Assembly: GCF_000182925.2 (NCBI RefSeq)
Contig: NC_026507.1
Span: forward strand, 2,728,001-2,792,000
DNA: 64,000 nt
Source: Neurospora crassa OR74A
Taxonomy: Eukaryota > Ascomycota > Sordariomycetes > Sordariales > Sordariaceae
Reading direction: 5' to 3'
Below are positions 23,841 to 36,483 of the stretch, piece by piece. The notes below the pieces were generated by a model. That model was given only the letters and a program-made list of their open reading frames with translations. It was not told where the DNA came from and made no database searches. Position 1 is the first letter of the stretch; each line of letters starts with the position of its first letter. Made by a program: the position numbers and the translations under genes.

Positions 23841-24980
23841 GGCGATCGATGGACTATCGGGTGTAGATAGATGGATGTGTCCCGTTCGCGTGGAGAATGA
23901 CTGAAGTCGTTTGAAGTGTTTCCTAGATCGGATGAAATTGATTGCGACAAACGCCTGGTGGAGGGGAGGACCTGGGAATGCGCGGCGGGAGGAGCTGACA
24001 CCTCGAGCCCCCGGTCTTTGCACATGCCAAAATATGATGTCAACAGCCCACCGTGCCCGCTTTGTGGACCGTGCTCGGAGGCTCCGGCGACGTTGCGCTA
24101 AGCCAAAAAAAGACGTTATCCGCACGGCATACACTGTTCCCCCTAGCTTTGTTAAGGACACTGCAGGCTTCACGAAGTGGTAGCAGATGGCTACCTAGGT
24201 ATCTACACTACCTAACAACCGCCGTGGAATCTGGTACAAGTACTTAGTAATGACTTCCATGGTACTAATAAACCTCATCAAGCGCGATAAACGCCAACCA
24301 TCGGATGACCCGACCGGACGGAACACAAAGTGTACGGCGGCATTGCTACCTGGGTGCTGTACAGTAATGCTTTAACATTATGAAAAGAGCGAACGGATAG
24401 AAACAGCCCGAGAATCGGCTTTTGTCTGTTACTCAGCGGGTCCCTCCAATTATTCAACCTAATTCCCCCTTGCGTTAGCGTCCGGCCTGCCGACCTATGC
24501 CCGCTGCGTCTTCCCTGCGTGGATACTCCTACCTGGACTAGTGTCTAGTCTATCACTGGTGCAAACACTGTCACCGTCCAATTTATCGAAATAATTCTTT
24601 CCCACGATTCCCACCCCTAGAATCTCCTTTGTCAAGACTCCCGTCTTGCTCTCTTCAACCACTTGTTGTTGTTGTTGATGTCGTTGCTTTCCGAAACCTA
24701 CCTGCAACCAAGCCATTACCACCCAGCGACGACGCTGAGCGCTTCGCGTTGACCCAGCGTAGCACTGTGACGTCGGCTGGTCAGACATCGAGAACTAAAT
24801 CGTGCCATCTTGTGACAGCCTCAGCGACTCGCTCTGACCGGAAACAACACCCACGCGCCGACGACCAGTACCGTATAATACTGTCCGATTTTCCTCCGAC
24901 CGCAGCTTCTCCATGTGCTGGGTCTAGCCGTCTTTCCTCCGCGTCACGATGCTCTCCGCGACATCATAGAGCTGCGAACA
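23841..24980. other. Divergent promoter region, 1.1 kb
   Basis: Shared upstream region of the UsgS-like gene and INP1. A TACCTAGGTA palindromic cluster lies at 24190-24216. A plus ORF at 24629-25183 overlaps the INP1 start in another frame and is treated as noise. Confidence 0.5.
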
Positions 24981-27129
24981 ATGGAGTTCTCGAATCCCTT
25001 TGCCGATACGGCTCCGCGCCGCAACTTTACGGCTCCTATGGGCTCTCAGATCCAGAGACCGTCTACATCAGCAGGAGAAACAAGCCATGCCCTAGTCGAT
25101 ACGCTCTACAGTCACCCTTCCGTCAAAATCATATCCTTTACTGCTGGGAACCGGCCCCCGACCCTCGGTCCCACTCCTCCTAATACCCCTACCAGCGTCG
25201 AGCCAGGCTCTCTGCCGTGGTCTTCCCATCTGGAGAGGACCATTGCAGTCGGTATGTCCGTAAACTGGAGCGTGTGTGGTTTCGGAAGTCTGACAATATC
25301 ACATTACAGGACACTTCAGAATATACCGTGCCCCTGGCTCGATAACCTTCCTCAACTGCGGTTCTGCCCTCCAACCGATATTTCCAAAAAGCCAGGCTTG
25401 GTGTGTTGATGAGGACTCGAGCAAATTCATTCTACAAATCCGGAGGCCCCAGTACTGGCGCATCGAGGTGCCTGTTGACGACCCGGAGGATGTACGACGC
25501 GCGCAGCTTCTGCGTGAGGTTTTCGACCAAATCCTACAATTCGAAAAGACTGAATGCCCTTTTCAGCGATCCTTTACCGTCGAGCTACCCGAACGTCCGC
25601 AGACGCCGGTTATCAAGAAACCGTGGACTCCTGCTAGGAGATCTAGTGAATCCATCATTCCCACCCCGGTCAGCGCGATCACGATACCCGCCCAGATTGC
25701 CCGTGTACACCGAGGTCCGCCTAAAGATGACACCATCAGAGTGCGCAAGAGAAGAGCGACTGGTACCACAAGCCAGTCAACCTTACCCACCAGCGATGAT
25801 CTGTTTAGAATACAGGAGCATAACATCGTTTCGGTACCCGACATTACACTCTCAAGTCAGCCCGAGGAGGAACCACAGCAGCCAGAGTCGTTGTCTTCGC
25901 GGAATTTCACAAGGACCCCTCTCATACCAAGCGGCCAGCAAACTAGTCATTCTGTTGCCGCACCCCCGCAACTAACGTTGGTCACTGCATCGCACTCTAC
26001 TGAGCCATCCATATATCAACTGGACGGCCATGCGCCAGAAATACCCGGATCACTGTCTTCGGTAACCTCCCGCGACTCTTTCTACAGTGTACGATCATGC
26101 AACTCTCATATTTTCCCCCCTTCCCCACCCTTGTCCAAGCCGACGTCTCCTTCAGGCTCTTCCTGTCCACCTGGAAAGAAGAACAAACCAGCGGAAGACT
26201 CATCCACCCTCACGTTAGATAGGGCAAATCGATCTAACATTTCCCAGACATCGGATACCAGCCCGGTAGCAATTGATCGAAGCGCCACCTCCAGCTCGAC
26301 ATTTCACGGCACAGCTCCCTCGTCTACCCATGACACCGATTCTCCATGTAGCCCAACAACAACAGGACTAATATTAGTTACTCCGTCGCCCAACGCATCA
26401 CCGACTTCCCGTTCCCGATCTCCCTCCGTCAGCAGTCGTCGCTCTCTCATCCGCGGCCGCCCAACAACAAGCAGCAGCATATCCCCCAGTAGGAGAGCGC
26501 TTTCACCCCTACCACGTGCTGCGGATTTGTTTGCGCCTCGTCGAAGGGCGCCCTCTACCAGCAAGCTCGAAGTAGTGCGCAAGCTACCCATGACGGTCAT
26601 CAATAAATCCTTCGAAATCTTGATGGCGCCTCCCACTCACTTGATGAGCCTCATGCTCACCGTTGCGGCGCGCATCACCGCTGGACAAAAGAGCGGCGCG
26701 GTCTTGGGATCCGGCGAGGGAGGCGAGAGGATACCCGTGCAGTGGGATCTTTCGGACGAAACGGAGGACACCAGCAGTTTCCCCCAACGGAAATCGTCAG
26801 CAGCGACAACGCTGTTTTCATCAGTGAGAAGGTGGAGTGTCTCTCATGTGAGTAATGATGACGACCACCTGCCCCCGCATATGCGCGGGCGGGAAAGGGG
26901 GATGAGCTTGAAGATGGCGGGGAGTTTCCCGGAATCGGATGAGGAGGGCGAGCACGACGATGGCGATGGCGGCAGCACTTCGGATTCCTCACATGGTTCT
27001 CATGAGCCCACAGCTCGACGAAACGGTGCTCTCAAAGCCGACGATGGGTCGAGGCTCGATGGTGCCGGGATTGGAGGACCAGAAGACGATCCCCAGTTCG
27101 ATTGGAACCAGAGCATGGGAGTGGATTAA
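24981..27129 (+). CDS. inp1: Inheritance of peroxisomes protein 1 (Inp1)
   Basis: Peripheral peroxisomal protein that in yeast tethers peroxisomes at the mother-cell cortex and so controls how many are passed on. Two exons (24981-25251, 25310-27129; 58-nt intron) give 696 residues. The Inp1 core spans about residues 85-170: VEPGSLPWSSHLERTIAVG, then HFRIYRAPGSITFLNCGSAL, PKSQAWCVDEDSSKFILQIR and RPQYWRIEVP. The splice joins G|GA to give Gly in VGHF. After this comes about 330 residues of Ser/Pro/Thr-rich, probably disordered sequence, then a conserved helix at about 516 (LPMTVINKSFEILMAPPTHL followed by MSLMLTVAARI) and an acidic C-terminus. The start ATG at 24981 (ACAATGGAG) gives MEFSNPFADT; no upstream in-frame ATG improves the match. 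A role in filamentous fungi is less studied than in yeast. Confidence 0.88.
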
Positions 27130-27945
27130 ATGGTGTGCTTACGTGGAGGTTCGGCATCTTGCGATTGCTTTGAATAAGATGGAGCTATATCTAGCAACCA
27201 AACCCCCCTCAGCCCACACAATTGTGGAAAGGGTTGTTGTACCTGTACCAATACTGCTTTGTTCCTATAATTCGGTGTTTTAATGGAGAGGGAAAGGGAG
27301 GGGGGCGTTTTCAGGGAACCTGGGTATGCATGGGATAGATAGATACCCTGTTTCGATGTCCCTCTCAATAGGTGGTGGATATTAAGGCTCAGGCAGTTTA
27401 AAAGTGGGGAGAGGGGGATCAAAGGTTGAGGCCAAGACCACGGGAGAGGTAGAGAAGCAGTGTGTTTGGATACCCGGACGTAGGTGAAGCGAAAGGTATC
27501 ACCGTCTAGGAGCAAAGAGGGAGCAGCCCTGCCATAAGCTCAGGTTAAATGGCGTGCTAGTCTGTGACATGTAAGTCATGGAAAACCATACTACTAGCTA
27601 GAAAGAAATCAGCGCGATAATGGCGCCATTGCATAGTCGAAAAGTATCGTATTTCGGTTTAGTTTGCAGCTTTGAAAGGCCGGCATCATATATGGAACCC
27701 CGTATAGAGAATGAACACAGCAACCATCCCAATCTTGCTAGCCACCCACAACGAATGCCTTACCAAGTAGATATAGGGAAGGCAGTAGAATGCATCCCCT
27801 TTTGCTTCAAGCCATAGCTGTTCCGTTTTATGCATATCGGGGCTGTCTTGATCGGACTCCACCCTCTTGCTACCTACAAAAGTAATTATCGAATCTACCT
27901 GAAGCTGTCCATGTGTTTAACTTTGATTTCTGCTTATACAGGACA
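27130..27945. other. Convergent 3' region, 0.8 kb
   Basis: Both INP1 (plus) and the SDS23-type gene (minus) end here. No gene, repeat or RNA was recognised. Confidence 0.55.
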
Positions 27946-29714
27946 TCACCTTCGAAAATCAATGCTTCCTCTTCCATTATCTCTCCCAGTATCCAGCGTA
28001 GGTCGGACTGAACAGCTCGAGCTCCGTCTTCTCCTAGCCCTTTGCTCACTAGGATCCAACGGCCTCAGGCCACTTGTCTTTGCAAACAAGTTTAGGATGT
28101 CCGTCAACGACACCACGCCTGTCAAGCGCCCTGACAGTCCAGCACCCGGCAGCGCCGAAGCCGGAACCGAGGTGAATGGCCCCTGTGCTGGCGGCGACTG
28201 GGGCGTCGACGTTGTGATGGCACCTGGTGGAGGAACGACAACAGCTGCCGATCCAGGGGCAGGACTGCCCGCTCTGCCGGGCGAAGCAACCGGAGGTGAT
28301 AACGTTGAAAGGGGAGGCAAGCTGGAAGCCTGCAGTAAAGGTGTAGCCGGGGCGCTAGGCGACGGCGAAGCGGACTCGACTACCCACATACGATGAGACT
28401 GCGTTGCGACCAGCTTGGCGACCGTGTGAGCTAGGGTAGAATACGGATTGACGTAGAAAACTGGGAAGGAGTCACGGCCATGCTCGACACCACGTTCGGA
28501 GAGAATGACGCTGACGAAGTGCATGCATGAAGCCTTGAGCAGGGGCAGACTGTTGGCGTTGGTTAGGAGGCGCACGTCAACGGTGGAAATATTTCCCACA
28601 ACGTTGTGGCCGTTATCCACAACCGCGACAGATGTCAGCCCCTCGGAGCTCATAAGAAAGAGAGCATCGGCAAGAGGAGCGTCAGCGCTAGGAGATGTTA
28701 GCCAAGCGACTTCAGGGCACCGGGCGATTTAGGTACACAAAGCGGAGGTGGCTTACTTGATGGCGATGATTTGCTGCGTCCCGATTTGAAGATCACGCAG
28801 CGGGATCGTGTAAAGACGATCAATTAAGGGGAAATTGACGGCCTCGTACCAGAAGAACTCGAGTAGGCGCAACTGGCTCAAGATACCCACCACTTCTGAG
28901 TCCTTATTGGTGACCAGAACGCGGTGAATGCCGCCTCCAAACACTTCAATGGCTTTATCGAGAGTGGAATCGGCTGGGAGCTTCACCAGTTCCTCGTGGC
29001 GAAAGATGGGTTGGAGGGTACGTAACGGGATCTCTTCCTGAGACTGCGCTTTGACCGAAATATCTGTATATAGAGCGACCTGTTCTTCTTCGGGCTTTGC
29101 CAGGCCTACGACGGCCAAAAGGTAGGCATTGAGATCGCTGTGGTCAAAGGTAGAAACGGCTTCCTTCGAAGACGAGTTCTGGCGGACAAGGACCACATTG
29201 TTCGGACTACTTTGAAACAGGGTCTGGACAGTAAGTAACGATATCAGCAAGGTCCAAACCAACGACGAAGATTGGCACAGAGGCACTGTCGCACCTTGGT
29301 GGCCTCTTGGATACTAGTGTCCAGTTCCGCCCATTTGACTTCATCCGGCTGCAATAACTCGCCAATGGCAATGTCCCGCCAGTCACGGCCGACATAGCGA
29401 GGGTTTTGATGGCGGTTTGGCGGTGGGTGGCTCATCAGGTCTTGAATTGCTTGCTGTGTGAAGGAGGGGTGTCTCTGAGTACGTGGCGAGGGGGGCGGAT
29501 GACGTTGGTTCTCAGCGAAGCTCTGGCGATGCGAATGTGACGAAACATTGCTCGTTGTTTTGGACAAGGGGTTGCCGCCTTGAGAGCTGGAGCGTTCTGG
29601 AGGAGACGGGAGCGAGGCGCCGGACAGCGCAGTGTCAGAGACCGGTAAGCCCGGGTTGGCGTTGGCCAATGTGCCAGGAGAGGGCGATTTTGTGATTTCT
29701 GATGAGGACTCCAT
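27946..29714 (-). CDS. sds23: Sds23/Moc1-type CBS-domain protein
   Basis: Three exons (29714-29295, 29223-28757, 28687-27946) give 1629 nt, 542 residues. Residues 1-105 are Ser/Pro/Gln-rich and probably disordered; four CBS-type repeats follow, visible in [57 protein letters not shown] and [17 protein letters not shown]. Between HRMWVVESA and the last CBS half lies a Pro/Ala/Ser-rich insertion of about 80 residues, which I recall as common in filamentous fungal members. In fission yeast Sds23/Moc1 binds and inhibits protein phosphatases (PP2A/PP6 class) and affects cell-cycle entry and stress responses; that role is carried over by family only. The last intron joins AA|C to give IIAINADAP. 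Upstream DNA is shared divergently with the importin gene, 2.06 kb. Confidence 0.88.
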
Positions 29715-31769
29715 CGAAGCTTCCGAGATGTGGTGATGGTGTTATTGTTGATGTTGTTGTTGCTGGATTTCTCGGGTAATAATGCACGCAACTTGAAGCA
29801 CCCGCGGCGGACACGGCGATGATGCGGATAAGACCGAAGAAAGAAGAGAGCTTAGGGTAGTTCAGTTGGAGATGGTTCACGACAGATCGATGCGCGGAGA
29901 GAAGCTACTACTGGTACTGTATCTTTGCCGAAAGTTCAAGGTGACCGCTGCCGTCGTAGTCGGTTCCGCTGTTCGGAAGGTACAGGTATGCTTCGTATGT
30001 ATGTAGATGTAGATAGCGTTTCACTTGAGCTTGTCTGCAATCTCGGGGTCGTTGCCGCCGCCGTCTTTGCGCAACCGAGTATGTGGTAGGTAATGGTGGA
30101 AGTGTATCTGAAATTCTGAAGTATCTGGCAGGAGAGTGTAGTAGAGGTAGTATGGCGGGAATCAAACACTCAGTGATAGGTAAAGTCGAGATCAAGACTA
30201 CGAGAAAGATTCAGATCGGCTTGTTGCGACTGCCAACGAAACTGACGAAGCAAGAAAAGCATTGACCAGTCGAGAGCAACAGGAACCTATGGAAACGTCC
30301 GCCTGATTCTCAAGTCCAGAAACGGGAGAGCAATGACGATGGTCCAGCCGCGGCACGTACCTATCCTGAGCATACCTACCTTAACGTGATGGTGCGGGGT
30401 TGCCCCTGTCTAGCCTATGCGCGGGAAGCACTAGCCTCCCTCTCGTCACTGACTGTCAGGCTACTCTCACACTAAGGCGTGCGGATAGTCTGTACACAGG
30501 TAGTGTCCGGCGATAAGGTCACCTGCAGGGCAGGACAGGGCTGAGGCTGTCACCTGTTGACCGTTGCTGCGCTGCACCCAGAGGCGATCAGGTAGGCAAG
30601 TAGAGGTAGGCTGAGGTGCGAACTGAAGGCAGCCTGGCGCAATTAGGTTTTTGTCGATGAAAGTCCATCCATATCCAGTGGGGGAGGGAACTCCATGGGG
30701 TTAGACCTAGATCAGGCCTATCCACCATTTTCTGTCACCTACATTTCATCTGGGCCTTCACCTCCGAGTCCTGCTTCCCTTCCATGTTGTTGATCATGAT
30801 CATCACAGACGCCCTACCCACCCGGCAGTGGAAGCCTGGGCACACAAGTTGTGGAAGCTGGGGCCGCCCTGGAGCTTTCCATAGGTTGGAGGAAGGAACG
30901 GCCAGAACCGGTGGCCATCTCAAGATGCCACTGCCCCACTCCGTAGTTTTAGCGGACCTCTGCCGCTTGATAGTTATTTACTAGGTGATCACATAGCAAA
31001 CGGTGCTGTGCTCTAACGGGATGTTAGCGACGCGGCGGGGGGAACCTGGGCGCTTATGGGGTAGGTACCTACCTCTACCTACCTAGGTAACGGGAGGTAG
31101 AGGTAGAATGTCTGCCTGCCCTATGCTACCTTTAGGTATGCCGAGAGGCACCTACTTTTGTACGCTACAGTGCCGTGTGCCCCTCGGCCCCCTCCATTCA
31201 TGAGCTCGGGTTGACCCAGACCCAATCAAAAAAAAATATTGTCCATTCGGTTTTCATACGGTCCATGCCCCCCCCCCTCCCACTCCCCTCGACCCTTTCG
31301 AGCCAGTCTAGAGCCATCAAATCACCAATTCTCGACAATCCAAATCCACCTTTGACTGGAGCAAAGTCGAGTTTCGGACGCGTCCTTTATCGCGACTTGA
31401 ATTCATTCAAGTCTCGGTATCACTAACGGTCACCGTCGACGCCTGTCGTCAATCCATCATCAACTTGGCACTCGAGTTGCTTCTCCATCCGCACCGTTGC
31501 CGTGTCCACCTCAAGTCCGTCCTCCCTGGCCCGCCTTTTTCCCAGTCCTCATCCGTATCAGACTTTAGCGAGAGTTCTGATGTTGTTGTTGGGCCAACAT
31601 CGTTAACCACGTTCCGCCTCTTCCAGAGCCCACCAACCGACGATAACCCAGGGTCACACATTGTGTGTAAGGAGTGCAGTGTGCTTTGCGATTCACTCTT
31701 CTGCTCCCCGACCCCACGGCACCAACTAGACACAACTAGCACTCTACTTCGCAACATACATCATTCATC
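29715..31769. other. Divergent promoter region, 2.1 kb
   Basis: Lies between SDS23 (minus) and the importin gene (plus). A dense TACCT/AGGTA cluster spans 31061-31155, and a C10 tract lies at 31268-31277. The CT-rich leader before 31770 is probably importin 5' UTR. Short ORFs are not recognisable. Confidence 0.5.
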
Positions 31770-34700
31770 ATGTCGGTCCTTCCCGCCGATGTTACGGCCG
31801 AGCTGAGCCAGCTGCTCCAGGCTCTTCAGTCGGCCGACAACAACATTCGCTCTCAGGCTGAGGAGCACTTGCAAAACAACTGGACCAGCTCCCGGCCTGG
31901 CCTCCTCTTGATGGGCTTGGCTGAGCAGATTGCTGGATCAAGCGACGCTTCGGTATGGCTTCTTCGCAACCCTCTTTTGCTGGGCCGGTCGCCTCAGCGT
32001 GTCACTGCTCACATATAACTCACTCGTTTTTGAACCTTGCAGGTCCGTTCTTTCGCCGCCGTCATTTTCCGCCGGATAACACTCAAAACTCGCAAAGCCA
32101 CGCCGACCTCCGAGGCTGCTACCGATATGTTTCTTTCCCTTGACAACCACGAGGCCGTCGCTGTCCGCAACAAGATTCTCGAGGCCATCCTTGCCGAGAC
32201 AGACAGAAACGTTCGCAACAAGATTGGTGATGCGGTTGCCGAGGTTGCTAGGCAATATTATGACAATGACCAAAATTGGCCAGAACTACTTCAGACTCTC
32301 TTCAACCTCAGCCAAGCACCCGATGCTGGCAAGCGCGAGACGGCCTTCCGCATTTTCCACGCTACCCCTAGCATCATTGAGAAACAACATCAGGATGCCG
32401 TAGCCATGGCATTTGCCAAAGCATTCACGGACGAGTCGGTTGCCGTCAGGCTTGCTGCTATGGAGGCTTTTGCGGCCTTTTTCCGCAGCCTGGGAAAGAA
32501 GAACCAGGCCAAGTACTTCGAGCTCCTTCCTCAGCTCCTCAACATCCTTCCTCCTATCAAGGACTCGCAAGATTCGGACGACCTTAGCCAGGCCCTCATC
32601 GCTCTCATCGACTTGGCCGAAAGTTCCCCCAAGATGTTCAAGACCGTCTTCTCGACTCTTGTTGGATTCAGCATTTCGGTCATTCAAGACAAGGAGCTCA
32701 CAGACCTCTGCCGACAAAATGCGCTGGAACTTATGGCCACCTTTGCCGATTACGCTCCGTCCATGTGCAAGAAGGATGCTTCTTATACCAAGGATATGAT
32801 CACACAGTGCCTTAGCTTGATGACGGATCTTGGTGAGGATGACGATGATGCGGCCGAATGGCTTAGCTGCGACGATGTAAGTTGTTGGGTCACTTGTAAC
32901 TTCTGTGGGGCCCATACATTGGCTCTGTGCTAATGGCGTTTATGCAGCTCGACACCGACGAGAGTGACTCCAACCATGTCGCAGGTGAGCAGTGTCTCGA
33001 TCGTCTGGCTAATAAGCTCGGAGGTGCCGCTATTCTCAGTCCCATCTTCGGCTGGTTGCCTAGCATGATGAACTCCCCGGCTTGGAGAGACCGTCACGCT
33101 GCTTTGATGGCTCTGTCCGCCATTTCAGAAGGCTGCCGCGAGGAGATGATTGGTGAACTGAGGCAGGTCCTTGACTTGGTTGTCCCGGCGTTAAAGGACC
33201 CCCATCCTCGTGTCCGTTGGGCTGGCTGCAATGCCCTCGGCCAGATGAGCACCGACTTTGCTCCTACTATGCAGAAGCAGTACTACGATATTGTGCTGTC
33301 GGCCATTGTGCCCGTCCTTAACGCACCCGAGGCACGGGTCAAGTCACATGCTGCTGCGGCGCTTGTGAACTTTTGTGAGGAGGCTGACAAGAGTGTCCTT
33401 GAGCCTTATCTCGACAACCTTTTGTCGCACTTGTTCCAGCTTCTTCAGAATGAAAAGCGTTACGTCCAAGAGCAGGCTTTGTCTACCATCGCCACCATCG
33501 CTGACGCCGCAGAGCAGGCATTTGCCAAGTACTATGATACTCTCATGCCCCTGTTGATGGGAGTGTTGCAGCGCGAGAATGAGAAGGAGGTCCGCCTCCT
33601 CCGTGCAAAGGCGATGGAGTGCGCCACCCTGATCGCCCTTGCGGTTGGAAAGGAGCGTCTCGGTGCGGATGCCATGGCGCTAGTGCAACTTTTGGCCAGC
33701 ATCCAGCAAAACATCACTGATCCCGACGATCCTCAGGCCCAGTACCTCATGCACTGCTGGGGAAGAATGTGCCGTGTGTTGGGTAGGGATTTCCTTCCCT
33801 ACTTGCCCGAGGTTATGCCGCCACTCCTCGAGCTTGCTAGCGCCAAGGCCGATATCCAGCTTCTGGAAGACGACGAGCAGATTGAGCAGCTACAGACCGA
33901 GGAAGGGTGGGAGCTTGTCCCGCTCCGTGGCAAGACTATTGGTATCCGTACCAGCACCATGGACGATAAGAACATGGCCATCGAGCTGCTCGTGGTGTAC
34001 GCTCAGGTCCTTGAGGGTGACTTTGCGCCTTATGTCGCAGACATCATGGAGAAGATTGCTCTTCCTGGTCTGGCCTTCTTCTTCCACGATCCTGTCAGGT
34101 ACATGTCTGCGAAGCTAGTTCCGCAATTGCTCATTTCATACAAGAAGCAGTACGGTCCCGGCTCCAACGAGCTCAAGGGCTTGTGGACCAGCACCGTCGT
34201 TCAGCTCCTCGACGTTCTTAGCGCCGAGCCTGCCATTGATACGCTCGCGGAGATGTATCAATGCTTCTATGAGTCCATCGAGGTCATCGGCACTGCCTGC
34301 CTCGATGAGACGCACATGGGCCGCTTCATCGACGGTGTCCACTCCACTCTTGAGGATTACAAGGATCGGGCAGCCGCTCGTGAGGAGGAGCAAGGAGGTG
34401 AAGATGGCGAGGACGAGTCGGAAGAGATGCAGATGGCCATTGAGGATGACCAGACTCTCCTTTCGGACATGAACAAGGCGTTCCATGCTGTTTTCAAGTA
34501 CCACGGCGCAAGCTTCTTGAGCGCTTGGAGCCGCCTGCTTCCCACCTACAGCAGCTTCTTGAGCTCGAATGATACCACCCAGCGACAGTGGGGACTGTGC
34601 ATTATGGATGATGTTCTAGAATACTGTGGTGCTGAGAGCATTCACTACGCCCAGTATATCTCGGAGCCTCTGCTCCTCGGCTGCCAGGATGCCTCTCCCG

Positions 34701-35273
34701 CTATTCGTCAAGCGGCTGCGTATGGCATCGGTGTGGCTGCCCACCATGGCGGCCAGGCTTGGGCGCCGTTGGTGGGCCAAGCCGTCGAAGTTCTCTTCAA
34801 GGCTACGCAGATCCCAGATGCGCGCAACGAGGACAATGTGTACGCTACGGAGAATGCCTGCGCTGCCATCGCCAAGATTCTGCATTTCAACTCTTCTCAA
34901 GTCGCCAACCCCGACCAGGTTGCGACACAGTGGTTTGAGACTCTGCCGGTCTTGAACGACGAGGAAGCGGCGCCCTATGCGTATGCTTTCATGACCCAGC
35001 TGATTGAAAAGTAAGTCTCTTGTCCTGACATGGCGAACTGGAAACGACTGACCCGCAAATAGGCAACATCCTGTCGTTATTTCGCAACCCGCTAAAGCTT
35101 TCTACTACGTCGCACAGGCGCTTGAGGTGGACGTTTTGAGCGGACAGACCCTCGCGCGCGTGATTGCCGCTGTCAAGAGCCTGTTGCAAGCAACCGGTAC
35201 TTCGCCCGACCCCGTACTGCAGCAATTTGGCCCCGAATCTCAGCAGTTGATTCGGGAGCGGTTTAGCAGTTAA
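31770..35273 (+). CDS. Importin beta-3 / karyopherin Kap121 (IPO5 family)
   Basis: Nuclear import receptor that carries cargo such as ribosomal proteins and histones through the pore and releases it on binding Ran-GTP. Four exons (31770-31952, 32043-32876, 32948-35010, 35063-35273) give 3291 nt, 1096 residues, the expected size for Pse1/Kap121 and human IPO5. The N-terminal Ran-binding helices (NNIRSQAEEHLQNNW, RSFAAVIFRRI) are clear, and HEAT repeats run throughout (for example ILSPIFGWLPSMMNSPAWRD, HPRVRWAGCNALGQMSTDFA, TENACAAIAKILHFN). An acidic loop (EEEQGGEDGEDESEEMQMA) sits near residue 810. Phase is 0, 0 and 2 at the three junctions. The start ATG at 31770 is in a good context (ATCATGTCG). 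Codon use is strongly C/G-ending, suggesting high expression. Exclusion from other karyopherins rests on recalled similarity. Confidence 0.94.
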
Positions 35274-36462
35274 GAAGTGTCGGAGGTAGTGGCTGTGGAA
35301 GAGAGATGACATCGCTGATGGACGTAGGAGAAGGAAAAGCAAAACGTCGACTTAGGAAGATGGTGATCTACTTGGAAATCAGGATATAGATGGCATGGAA
35401 CCAGAAGGGATCGACAGGAACTGGTAGGGAAATCATGGTAAGAGCGTGGAGAAATACTTGAGCACGCAATCAGGCTGTTGATGGCCTTGGTCATGTAGGG
35501 AAGAAGGCGAGAGGAGTCGAAGCGGAAATGTGAATTTGATGGAGATACCATGCACACCATAACGTTCCTTCGGCGCACGTAACCATTTATCACACACGTA
35601 TAAAATCACATAAACACTTGTAAATGACTAGGATACCTAAGTAACATGGATCGTTCCAATCTTGCCTTTTACCAGTAGTTTGGGTGGGATACAGGAGAGA
35701 TCGGAGGGTTGGATCTCTGCTACTGCTACATGAGCACATGTGTTGCGTCTTTGGTTGGAAAAGCTCACAGGTACTCGAGGGTCCTTGAATAGGTAGAATA
35801 CAATGGAGTTGATGGACCACCAGCATCTGATAGCGGCGGGTATCTGCAGTATGGCATTGTAGTCTACATGGTACCCTCGATACATACCCAGATGGAGGCT
35901 GATCAGGGGTCTTTTCTTTGGGGTCCAACTAAAGCAGCCACACCAATTTTACAAACCTTGGGTCCGGGTCCCCCGTTCTGAACGGGAATGGGTGCATAGG
36001 ACACTACAACTTTCAATTGTGTGCCATGGTCATATCATCATCCCTCTGACACTATCTGTACCTTGGCTGTTTTCTACGTTTGTGTGTGTACACTACATAT
36101 GTCTGTATTACGCTACCGGCAAGGTTATGTACTCGAGGTCTATTGCCATCCGATAGGTGTACTCCAAAAACATCATCTTGCCCTAGTACTGTACACTATA
36201 ATACGCAAGTGTCCATCCAGGGGGGTGTGAGGCTATTATACCTTTCTCTACCTAGTCTATTTGAGAAATAATCAAAAAGTGCGACAATCGACGTCATTTG
36301 GTGGAGCAACTTGTTTATCATTGTTTGGTTTACCTACCGATTGGTTAGGTACCTAAGTGGTCGGGCCCCCCCGTCGTGGACATTGTGGGTTCGCAATGTG
36401 CCTTTTCTTTTTTTTTTTTTTCTGACAGTACTTATACTAGAAGTAGTGTAGTAGTGTATGTG

Positions 36463-36483
36463 GTGTAGTGTAGTGTAGTGTAG
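36463..36483 (+). repeat. GTAGT pentamer microsatellite
   Basis: About four copies of GTGTA/GTAGT, with related degenerate copies just to the left (36443-36460). The same unit recurs at 39025-39047 and 57665-57685. Confidence 0.8.
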
